NCBI RefSeq assembly: GCF_026625725.1
Contig: NZ_CP113060.1
Coordinates: 3,602,001-3,666,000, forward strand
Origin: Pseudomonas sp. SL4(2022)
GTDB taxonomy: Bacteria; Pseudomonadota; Gammaproteobacteria; Pseudomonadales; Pseudomonadaceae
Reading direction: 5' to 3'
DNA length: 64,000 bases
Shown: piece after piece, positions 34,727 to 42,000 of the stretch
Layout of the letters: every line of letters begins with the position of its first letter
How positions within the stretch are numbered: position 1 is the first letter of the stretch
Made by a program: the position numbers and the translations under genes
The notes under the pieces: generated by a model
What the model was told of the DNA's origin: nothing
The model's database searches: none
Seen by the model: only the letters and a program-made list of their open reading frames with translations

Positions 34727-35968
34727 TCACTCACCTCCTGAGGCGCGGCCAACGTAAATGGCGTAGAAAAGCGAAGCGGCTATGACGATCAGGTAGCCAA
34801 GATCGGTGGCGAACTGACACAGCGGCTCATAGGTAAATTCGAAGGTGCGGCCACCCTGGCTGGTGAGGGTGAAGGTCTTAGCCGGTGGGCAAGCCGCAGG
34901 CAAAAAGCGCGGGTCGGTCGGGCCGCTGAACAGGCCGGATACATCAATTTCACCGTCGCCTTCGTCGAGCTTGGCGCTGTCGCCTTTGCCGTTGATAAAA
35001 CCGGTGATGTCGCCTTCTTGTGCGGGGAAGTTGCCAGCGGTCAGGGCATCGCAACGGGCGCGCTTTTGGGTTTCAAAAATGGCGCATTGAATGGCATCGC
35101 CGGAGCAGGCCAAGGGCTTGTTGCATTCAACGCCGGAGGCGCTATTGCCGTTACTGTTGCCGCCACCAGGGTTGGTGCCGCCATTGCCCGGATTGGTGCC
35201 ACCGTTACCGGGATTCGTGCCACCGTTGCCGGGGTTGGTGCCACCGTTACCGGGGTTCGTGCCACCGTCGCCGGGATTGGTGCCGCCGTTGCCGGGGTTC
35301 GTGCCACCGTTACCGGGATCGGTGCCGCCGTCGCCTGGGTCGGTTCCACCATCACCCGGATCGGTGCCCCCGTCGCCGGGATTGGTCGGCTGGGGAACCT
35401 CGGGCGGCTGGTTTTCGGAGGTGGTGCAGGTTTCGCCGGTTAGCTTGGCGTTGTAGTCGCAGTAGGTAATGGAGCCGTCTGTTTCGCTTTCGTTGAAGCA
35501 GGACGACACAGAATCATGACGGGCTTTACAGCCATCAATGCAGGCAAAGGCCGGCGGGGAAATGGCAGTGCCCGGCGCAATGTTGAATTCTGCAGAAGAG
35601 TCACGCCGACCGAGGGGCCAGGTGTAGGTCGAATCAGTACCCGCAGCACAGGCAGGCATGGTATCGACGATAACGGCACCGGAGGACGGGCCTCCTTGTT
35701 GAATAGGTTGGTCGGGTCTGCCGTAAGGGTGATAGCTAAAGTTGTATTTGCAGGCAAACGATGTGGTGTTTTGCAGTGCGTTGTAGCTGCCCGCGTAGCT
35801 GGGGTTCATCAGGTTGATCGGCTGGGCAATGCTTGAGTAGTTGAACCCCGCACAGGCCGCTTCAACCGATTTATAAAAACCGTCGTGGCCACGAATCTTG
35901 AAGGGCTTTTCATTGGCTACGGCAAAGAGCGGCAGCAGAGCCAGCAGCAAAAACAGAGGTGTACGCAT
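34727..35968 (-). CDS. pIII-like adsorption protein (minor coat protein, CoaA-like)
   Basis: 413 residues. Signal peptide MRTPLFLLLALLPLFAVA; an N-terminal Cys-containing receptor-binding part (residues 20-190); ten 7-residue Gly-rich repeats GGT(D/N)PG(D/N/G) at about 197-267 acting as a flexible linker; a C-terminal domain with paired Cys (VECNKPLACSGDAIQCAIF) and a terminal membrane anchor YLIVIAASLFYAIYVGRA. The N-domain/glycine-linker/C-anchor plan is that of Ff pIII. Determines host receptor (a pilus for Pf1 and relatives). Confidence 0.88.
   Translation of the reverse strand: MRTPLFLLLALLPLFAVANEKPFKIRGHDGFYKSVEAACAGFNYSSIAQPINLMNPSYAGSYNALQNTTSFACKYNFSYHPYGRPDQPIQQGGPSSGAVIVDTMPACAAGTDSTYTWPLGRRDSSAEFNIAPGTAISPPAFACIDGCKARHDSVSSCFNESETDGSITYCDYNAKLTGETCTTSENQPPEVPQPTNPGDGGTDPGDGGTDPGDGGTDPGNGGTNPGNGGTNPGDGGTNPGNGGTNPGNGGTNPGNGGTNPGNGGTNPGGGNSNGNSASGVECNKPLACSGDAIQCAIFETQKRARCDALTAGNFPAQEGDITGFINGKGDSAKLDEGDGEIDVSGLFSGPTDPRFLPAACPPAKTFTLTSQGGRTFEFTYEPLCQFATDLGYLIVIAASLFYAIYVGRASGGE
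35165..35374. repeat. 21-bp tandem repeat array in the pIII gene
   Basis: About ten units of 21 bp (plus-strand form close to GGATTGGTGCCACCGTTACC) encoding GGTNPGN. Units differ by a few bases. Copy number could change without frameshift and so alter linker length. Confidence 0.88.
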
Positions 35969-35970
35969 GA

Positions 35971-36042
35971 TCAGACCCGCCCGAAAAATACGAGGTACAC
36001 CGCCACCACGGTGACAATCAGGACGTAGAGTTCGTAGCTCAT
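35971..36042 (-). CDS. 23-residue membrane peptide, minor coat protein candidate (pIX-like position)
   Basis: MSYELYVLIVTVVAVYLVFFGRV: a single hydrophobic span with a terminal Arg. The ATG at 36042 has AGGGT seven bases upstream. It lies between CoaB and pIII, where Pf phages have an ORF of about 30 codons. The small size and membrane span fit a tip protein such as pIX; specific identity is inferred from position only. Confidence 0.65.
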   Translation of the reverse strand: MSYELYVLIVTVVAVYLVFFGRV

Positions 36043-36060
36043 GGGGTGACCCTGAAAAGT

Positions 36061-36082
36061 AAGTCCCGCCGAAGCGGGACTT
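36061..36082 (-). terminator. terminator after coaB
   Basis: On the minus strand AAGTCCCGC, loop TTCG, GCGGGACTT, then ACTTTTC. Very stable UUCG-capped stem just downstream of the major coat gene, where filamentous phages have a strong terminator that makes the coat message abundant. Confidence 0.88.
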
Positions 36083-36100
36083 GGATGGAACACGCAGCGG

Positions 36101-36310
36101 TTACAGGGCGCGGCGCATGTACTTGAAGGCCGCAGCGGCGACCAGTACGCCGAACACCGCCCAACCGATGGTGCCGACGTCGGTGCCTGCGGTGTTGAGT
36201 GCGTCAGTGGCACCGGCAGGCACCGCGGCATAGGCTTGTTGAGTGGCCAGGACACCCAGGGCAGCAGCAGCGCCAAGGGAGCGTTTCAGGTTTTGCAGTT
36301 TGTTTTTCAT
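36101..36310 (-). CDS. major coat protein pVIII (CoaB-like)
   Basis: 69 residues: a positively charged signal peptide MKNKLQNLKRSLGAAAALGV... cleaved after AYA (about residue 28), leaving a roughly 41-residue mature coat protein AVPAGATDALNTAGTD, with a membrane helix (IGWAVFGVLVAAAAF) and basic C-terminus KYMRRAL that contacts DNA. Size and layout match Pf1 CoaB. GAGG ribosome-binding site nine bases before ATG; strong terminator downstream. Confidence 0.93.
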   Translation of the reverse strand: MKNKLQNLKRSLGAAAALGVLATQQAYAAVPAGATDALNTAGTDVGTIGWAVFGVLVAAAAFKYMRRAL

Positions 36311-36323
36311 GGTTGTTACCTCG

Positions 36324-36536
36324 CTATTTCAGGACTTTTTTCAGAACCAGGAAGCCGAACACCAGGGCAAACAGCACGATGGTTTCGCCCTGCAGTTCGC
36401 TGACCTGATCCCAACTCAATGCAGCGCCGGAAAGGCTCTGCAGTTCCTCGCGGGTCAGGTTGAGCAGCTGACCGGCGCAGATGGGTTCACCACCTGGGCC
36501 GGCCACCCATTCGCCCTCACACGCCAGAAAGTTCAC
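36324..36536 (-). CDS. small single-span coat/assembly protein (pVII-like)
   Basis: 70 residues from a GTG at 36536 that overlaps the stop of the upstream small gene (GTGA), with GGAG seven bases upstream. An N-terminal part with two Cys (NFLACEGEWVAGPGGEPICAG), then LTREELQSLSGAAL and a C-terminal membrane span ETIVLFALVFGFLVLKKVLK with basic end. It lies directly before coaB, as the 83-codon ORF of Pf phages. A longer GTG start at 36560 is possible but would overlap the small gene more. Confidence 0.75.
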   Translation of the reverse strand: MNFLACEGEWVAGPGGEPICAGQLLNLTREELQSLSGAALSWDQVSELQGETIVLFALVFGFLVLKKVLK

Positions 36537-36619
36537 AGGGGACTCCGGCAGTGCGGACACGCGCAGATCACACGCCAGCTAGAAGCCGGTGAGGTCTTGC
36601 GGCAGTGATTGCAGAACAT
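36533..36619 (-). CDS. 28-residue putative zinc-ribbon microprotein
   Basis: Starts ATG at 36619 and reads MFCNHCRKTSPASSWRVI followed by CACPHCRSPL. Two CxxC knuckles (CNHC and CPHC) separated by 15 residues make a complete Cys4 zinc-ribbon pattern. It fills the gap between the ssDNA-binding protein (stop at 36643) and the pVII-like gene and ends in a 4-nt GTGA overlap with the latter, which supports real translation. In-frame GTG codons at 36625 and 36628 are alternative starts; the ribosome-binding site is weak. Function unknown. Confidence 0.5.
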   Translation of the reverse strand: MFCNHCRKTSPASSWRVICACPHCRSPL

Positions 36620-36642
36620 CCACACCACGGGAGCCGGCCTGT

Positions 36643-37011
36643 TTAGGACTTGGCCGGGTCAGCAGCCTGGGCCGCTGGTTTGGCTTGCTGCTGGGCGTTG
36701 GCTTGTGGAGCCGCAGCGCGGGCGGTTGGCTTGTCTACCGCTTCGATGTGCAGGGCGAGATTCTTGCCCTTGTTCTGGCCACCACGGGCAACGTCGAAGG
36801 TGATGCGCACCAGTTGCAGCGGTTCGAACTGGGAGCCGGCGTTAAACACTTCGTCGGCGGCGTCTTCGGAGATCGCCATGCCGATGATGGATAGGCCGTG
36901 CTCGGTTTTGCCGTCCGGTTCGTCACCGTAGAAAACCTTGGCGTATTTGGTGTCCTCGACTTGGGTCATCTGAGTGCCGAGAAATGCAACTTCCATGGTT
37001 GAACGTGCCAT
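36643..37011 (-). CDS. single-stranded DNA-binding protein (pV-like)
   Basis: 122 residues. The N-terminal OB-like part MEVAFLGTQMTQVEDTKYAKVFYGDEPDGK and VRITFDVARGGQNKGKNLALHIEAV resembles the Pf1 ssDNA-binding protein (144 residues); the Ala/Gln/Pro-rich C-terminal tail (AAPQANAQQQAKPAAQAADP) is flexible as in Pf SSBs. Coats viral single strands before assembly. ATG 37011 follows GCGAGGAAACAAAAG. Confidence 0.85.
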   Translation of the reverse strand: MARSTMEVAFLGTQMTQVEDTKYAKVFYGDEPDGKTEHGLSIIGMAISEDAADEVFNAGSQFEPLQLVRITFDVARGGQNKGKNLALHIEAVDKPTARAAAPQANAQQQAKPAAQAADPAKS

Positions 37012-37172
37012 CTTTTGTTTCCTCGCTTAGTTGCGCGTTAGTGCGCGGTTTTGCCTTTCTGCAGGCCGAGCGATCCCGAGCAGGTGAACTTTCAAAGTTC
37101 GAGTCTGCTGGGTTGTTTCGGCTTGCCGGGGTTAATGCCGGGTTATGCGTTGAACTGTTGAGTGGTGGACAC

Positions 37173-37189
37173 CAAGGGCCGCGCCCTTG
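37173..37189 (-). terminator. hairpin after the 103-codon phage gene
   Basis: CAAGGGC, loop, GCCCTTG directly abutting the stop codon of the preceding gene; no T-run follows, so it may process or attenuate early phage RNA rather than end it. Confidence 0.4.
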
Positions 37190-37501
37190 TCATCCCGTTT
37201 CGCCACCTGCGCCCGCGACTGGCGGTGAGTGCGTGGGCTGGCCGGGGTTTAGGCGTCGGCCAGTCACGGACACAGGCGGCGACAGCAAGTCGGGCGAATC
37301 GGCCGGGATGGCGCATGATTCGGCGACTCGGGTAATGGAGGCGTCCAGGGCATCGAATAACAATTCGTCACTGGCCTTGAGGACTTCCAGCACTTGCCAC
37401 GTAGCGAACAGGAAACCGACGACAGCACCGATAAAGGCAGGGAGCGACCAGCTCCAAAGCAATGCGACCAGATAGCGGCCTGCGCGAAAGGAGACAGTCA
37501 T
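37190..37501 (-). CDS. hypothetical phage membrane protein
   Basis: 103 residues. An N-terminal hydrophobic region LVALLWSWSLPAFIGAVVGFLFATWQVLEVL forms one or two membrane spans; the rest is polar and ends in a Pro/Gly-rich tail. Its start overlaps the previous gene's stop by 4 nt, so it belongs to the early operon with the Cys-rich ORFs. No recognised domain. Confidence 0.6.
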   Translation of the reverse strand: MTVSFRAGRYLVALLWSWSLPAFIGAVVGFLFATWQVLEVLKASDELLFDALDASITRVAESCAIPADSPDLLSPPVSVTGRRLNPGQPTHSPPVAGAGGETG

Positions 37502-37680
37502 TTAGTCACCTGTGGAGTGTCGGAGCGTGCAACGGAAGCTAGGCGCAGGGCATGCACGGGTTCGCAGGAGGTGCAGACCAAAACGTCCGGAAGGTCAGCC
37601 ACGTTGAAGTCTTTACGGTCTTCAATCAGCGTTTCGTCGCAGTAAAAGCACTCGCCGATCACGATGAAAGAACTACACAT
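37498..37680 (-). CDS. hypothetical Cys-rich small phage protein
   Basis: 60 residues. Contains CFYCDETLIEDRKDF and VLVCTSCEPVHALRL: two CxxC pairs, a likely zinc-binding ribbon. Begins 3 nt after the upstream gene's stop (TGAGCCATG) and overlaps the next gene by 4 nt. Function unknown. Confidence 0.6.
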   Translation of the reverse strand: MCSSFIVIGECFYCDETLIEDRKDFNVADLPDVLVCTSCEPVHALRLASVARSDTPQVTK

Positions 37681-37683
37681 GGC

Positions 37684-38019
37684 TCACCCCATCAGCTCGA
37701 AAGGTTCGTGCAACGGCACGAAAGGGACGGGCTTGCCGATGTTTTGCACAACGCTCCAATACTTGGGCGGTCGGTCGCTTGGCGTGTGTTTGGCGCAGGT
37801 AAAGGCCGGTGTGATTGCCCACTGGGAAAGCAAAGGCGTCCAGGCACCAGCGACGAGGCGCATTTTCAGTGTTTGCACGGGTCGGGCAGACGCGGGGCGG
37901 CATTGGTCGCAGGGTGTGGACGGGCAGGGATCGGGCTTGGCCATTTCGGCCTTTGACCAGCAGACAGAGCAGTCGCAGTTCTGGGCGTGCTGATGGTTGC
38001 TGTAGCTCAATGGCGTCAT
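37684..38019 (-). CDS. hypothetical Cys-rich phage protein
   Basis: 111 residues. The N-terminal part NCDCSVCWSKAEMAKPDPC and CDQCRP has several CxxC/CxC pairs suggesting metal binding; the C-terminal part is basic and aromatic. A competing 166-codon frame (37673-38173) overlaps it; I prefer this one for its tight junction with the next gene. Function unknown. Confidence 0.5.
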   Translation of the reverse strand: MTPLSYSNHQHAQNCDCSVCWSKAEMAKPDPCPSTPCDQCRPASARPVQTLKMRLVAGAWTPLLSQWAITPAFTCAKHTPSDRPPKYWSVVQNIGKPVPFVPLHEPFELMG

Positions 38020-38061
38020 AGCTCATGCCCTCACGAGGGAGGCAGGAAACAGAATTGATGG

Positions 38062-38286
38062 TCATGCCATGAATTCCTTTTCCATGAGGTGTTGGGTGAG
38101 CAGCGCGACATTGACCATGACGTGCTTGCCGACCTTGTGAGAGGGGATGTAGCCGTTGCGTATCCAACCCCAAACAATGTCGTGGTCGTTATTCATGCGA
38201 ATCCAGTTCGCAAACTCGCGCCAAGGCATCACCGGAGGTGGTGCCAAAAGGTCTTTAAGCGTGAGGTTGATTCCTTCCCCATTCAT
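38062..38286 (-). CDS. excisionase-like / winged-helix DNA-binding protein of the prophage
   Basis: 74 residues. MPWREFANWIRMNNDHDIVWGWIRNGYIPSHKVGKHVMVN has the winged-helix pattern of small excisionase/AlpA proteins (helix-turn-helix followed by a wing reading the protein's own KVGKHVMV). Located at the start of the early operon opposite the repressor, where Pf4 has its excisionase XisF4. Function inferred from position and fold pattern. Confidence 0.68.
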   Translation of the reverse strand: MNGEGINLTLKDLLAPPPVMPWREFANWIRMNNDHDIVWGWIRNGYIPSHKVGKHVMVNVALLTQHLMEKEFMA

Positions 38287-38329
38287 GGCCTTTCCTGCAC
38301 TATGTTGGTCTATGTTGGAAAATGACTAG

Positions 38330-38346
38330 CCGGCACTATTTGCCGG
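38330..38346. promoter_or_regulatory. phage repressor operator candidate O1
   Basis: CCGGCACTATTTGCCGG: inverted CCGGCA/TGCCGG with 5-bp centre, in the gap between xis-like and the repressor gene. Confidence 0.65.
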
Positions 38347-38384
38347 TTCAATAGTGACGATTATAAGCTTGCGGATAATGTTAA

Positions 38385-38401
38385 CCAGCAATATTTGCCG
38401 G
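38385..38401. promoter_or_regulatory. phage repressor operator candidate O2
   Basis: CCAGCAATATTTGCCGG: second copy of the same 17-bp inverted motif, 55 bp from O1, just before the repressor start. Confidence 0.65.
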
Positions 38402-38422
38402 CTTTATAGATGAATTTGGAAT

Positions 38423-38689
38423 ATGAGAGAGCGGATAGTCGCAATACTTGAGCATAAAAAGCTCACCGCAAAGAGACTGGAAGAGCTCAGCGGAATCGAC
38501 CGTGAGAAGTGGTATGCGCTCAGGAAAGGCGGGCGGCGGGTGAACGAAGATGACATTAAAGTCATCGTCGACATTGCCCCTGAGTACGCGCTTTGGCTGG
38601 TTAGCGGGAAAATTGCCCCAGAGAGCGGCCAAACCAGCCCCGAGTACGACGAAGCCAACCGAAACTTGACCAATCAAAACGCGGGATAG
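38423..38689 (+). CDS. phage repressor (Pf4r / repressor C-like)
   Basis: 88 residues with an N-terminal helix-turn-helix: MRERIVAILEHKKLTAKRLEELSGIDREKWYALRKGGRRVNEDDIKVIVDIAPEYALWLVSGKI. The only core phage gene on the plus strand, divergent from the lytic operon, with two operator-like palindromes in the 136-bp gap. Size and context match the immunity repressor of Pf phages. It is expected to keep xis and the replication genes off. Confidence 0.82.
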   Translation: MRERIVAILEHKKLTAKRLEELSGIDREKWYALRKGGRRVNEDDIKVIVDIAPEYALWLVSGKIAPESGQTSPEYDEANRNLTNQNAG

Positions 38690-39001
38690 CGATTACCAAG
38701 GAAGTGACTAGGCGCTGGTACGCCCGAGGGAGAGGTAGGGGGAACGGTTGATTGAAGCGAAGTACCTAAGTACATCGGAGTTACCTACCGCTGCAGGCGG
38801 AATGCTGAAGCTTCTACGACAAATCTGCCCACTACGGTAGATGCTGTTTGGAAATATGCTTGATAAACCAATTGCGAACATAATTAAAAATAAATAGTGC
38901 AAACGGTAACTTATTTTTGGAAGAATTTCATTCTACTGATTAGTTTTTAGTGAGCATAGGTTTTACTCAAATTCGTATTTTTATTAAATTGGAATTCGCT
39001 C
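38690..39001. other. AT-rich intergenic region upstream of the RHS toxin
   Basis: 312 bp without a supported gene. Base composition falls sharply to AT-rich in the second half (for example AATTAAAAATAAATAGTG). It should hold the promoter of the toxin gene; I see no clear -35/-10 pair or operator. Confidence 0.5.
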
Positions 39002-42000
39002 ATGCGAGAATTTTCCCGTTGTCTCTCTGTATATGTAGTTATTGCCGCTTTGGCCGTACTAATTAACACTTCCGTAGTTCATGCTGCGGAGTCAGTTAGT
39101 TATTGGACCTTCGACGGAGCAACCACTCGGTACTCGACTGATTCTGCAGCCTGCAGAGCTATAGTGGACGAAAATTCATTCTATCAAGGCATGCCACTCT
39201 ATTTAGGTACAGGGGGGTTAGATCAGCGGCAATGTGGTGTGGCAACATCGCCTATGACGACATGGTTCACAAAGTTGGCTATCAGAATTACTGAAAGCTG
39301 CACTCAAGGGAAATTGTCGCCTTTAGAGTGTTACGGAAAACCTGCAACTTGTGATTTTGCAGAAACATTAGATCCTGATGCAGTGTTGTGCCACGCCAAC
39401 AGCCAAAAAGGCATGCCTACAGAAAGCTGTCCTGTCGTTGGCAATCCCATCAACTTTGCTACTGGTAATAAATTCCAAATCGAGACGGACTTCGATGGCC
39501 CTGGCGCGCTAGATTTTTCGCGCACCTATAACAGCCAGGATGGTCTATGGCGGCATGGTTATTCAGCACGGCTAAAGGTCGGTGCGACGCGGTTGGTAGT
39601 AGTAATGGCTGATGGCCGTGAAGCCTTCTTTCAAGTCAATGGCAGCCAAGCTACAGCGCTCGTTGGGGAGAGAGGCAACCTACAGAAAATAGGCGATCAC
39701 TGGTTTTACAGCTCGCCGGACAATGCTTACTGGGCTTTCGACAATTCTGGTCGGCTGGTAGAGCAGGGGCGCAATGGTAGTGAAAGGCTTCTACTGAATT
39801 ACCACGATGATCAAGTCACAGTTAGCGATGCATTCGGTAACAGTCTTCACTTCGCTGAGGACGACCAGCGCCAACCGATAAGTCTTATGGTTGGCGCAGG
39901 AGTGTCTATTACATATAGCTACAACGAAACGGGTAGGTTGAGCAGTCTGAGTAGTAACGTGAATGGAGAAAATTTCCAACGTTTCTTCCATTACGAAGAT
40001 AGCCATGGTTCTCAATTGCTTACCGGTATCACCGATGAGCGTGGTGTGCGCTTTGCTACATGGAGTTACGATATTGAGGGCCGTCCGGTAAGTAGCGAAC
40101 ACGCCGGTAGTGTAGAGAAAGTACAGATTGCCTATAGCAATGATGGTAAAACTACTGTTACTAACGCTCTAGGAAGAAAGACAACATACAGTTTCTTGTC
40201 AAGTCAGGGTGTAAGGCGAGTTAGTGCAGTTGACGGCATAGTTTCGGCGAACTGTGCTGCAAGCAACTCCACGTTTACTTACGATGGTAAAGGGCTTTTA
40301 CGTACTCAAAAAGATAATAACGGCAATATAACTACTCTGGTCTATGATAGCCGCGACTTAGAAATAAGTCGCACAGACGCTTCAGGCACGTCTGTTTCTC
40401 GTACGACCTCTACAGAGTGGCATCCTGAACTCTATCTCCCCACCAAAATAACTCGTCCCGGTCTGGAGATTCGTAACCATTACGATGGCGAAGGTCGATT
40501 GCTGAGCCGTACTCATCAAGACACAACGCTTACTGGAGAGAATGCTACCCGCACCTGGGCATACACCTACGATAACAACGGGCTTCTTCTCAGCGCGGAT
40601 GGCCCGCGTACAGACGTTGCCGATATCACCACTTATAACTACAACGCCCAGGGATATTTAAGTCAGGTAACAAATGCCTTAGGCCATTCAACTCAAATGG
40701 CTGACTTCGACTTTCACGGCAACCCACATCAGGTTACCGATTCTAATGGAGTGTTGAGCCTGTTGAGTTATAGTGCCCAAGGATTGCTCGCTTCAGTGAA
40801 TGTGGGTGGCAGTGTTACCAGCTTCGAGCACGATGAGATAGGGCAAATAACAAAAGTAACCCAGGGTGACGGTAGTTGGATCAGCTTTAGTTGGAACGAT
40901 GCGCGCCAACTAAAGGTCGTAAGTAATAGTCTGGGCGATATTGTTGAGTACGATTACGACCTTATGGGCAATCGCACCAGTCATCGTATGATAGATAGCG
41001 ACGGCACTCTCAGCCAACAACAGCAATGGGTATATGACGAATTGGGGCGCTTGTTAAAGAACGTTGGCGCTGCTAATCAAGTAAGGTCGTACGGTTATGA
41101 CCGAAACGACAATCTTATCGAAACCAAAAATCCTCGTGGTTACTATACCACCAGTACCTATGACGCACTTGATCAGTTAGTAAGCAGTAATTCAACCGGC
41201 AAAACAACTCAGTTTACTTACACCGCAACGGGTAAAACGGCTACGGTAAAAGATCCCCGTGGAGTCACGACTAGTTACTTTTACGACGGGCTCGGAAACC
41301 TTGCACGGCTCACTAGCCCGGACAGTGGAACAACGGCCTATGAGCATGATTCTGCTGGTAATGTTACGAAGAGAATTGATGCTCGCGGGATTGTCACTAT
41401 ATACAATTACGATGCATTGAACCGTTTAATATCTCGTCAGTACCCAGCTAATCCTGCACTTAATATTCAGTACCACTACGACATGGTTGCCGAGGGTAAC
41501 CACGGCATAGGTCGTCTTACGGCGGTGCAGGACGCCAGTGGCGTAATCGGCTATCACTACAACTCACAAGGTCAGTTGGTCGAGCAAATCCGTTCGCTAA
41601 GCATTAGCGGTATCGATCATTACGATAGCTTAGGTTACGGCTACGATATGGCTGGGCAGTTGACTCGTATCAACTATCCGATAGGGCTTAGCCTGAATTA
41701 CGTCCGCAATAGTGCAGGCCAAGTTAATTCGGTTAGTTTGGATGTGGGCGGCAATAATACAGTGCTGGCTAGCGGTATCGATTACTTACCATTTGGTCCC
41801 ATTAAGTCTTTGACTTGGGGTAACGGTCTGGTTTTAGAGCGCACCTACGATCAAGATTACCAACTCAAGGTTAGTGCTCTAGGCACTCAAAGTACGCACT
41901 ATTTATATGATGCTAACGGTAATATTATTGGCCGTACAGGCTACCTAGTCGATACAGGCTGGATGGATTACCAGTATGGGGATTTGGATCAGCTACAACG

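Noticed and set aside
34727..34752. Longer start for the pVI-like protein at 34752
   Set aside because: The ATG at 34725 has a near-perfect AGGAGGTGA site, while 34752 would overlap pIII and has none.
35165..35374. CRISPR-like array
   Set aside because: Contiguous 21-bp coding repeats, no spacers.
35018..35469. Long plus-strand open frames with Gly/Ala/Val- or Arg/Cys-rich repeat products
   Set aside because: These are reverse readings of the 21-bp repeat array in the pIII gene; the repetitive peptides are artefacts.
37673..38173. 166-codon frame overlapping the Cys-rich phage gene
   Set aside because: The competing 111-codon frame has tight junctions with its neighbours and a Cys pattern; both cannot be real.
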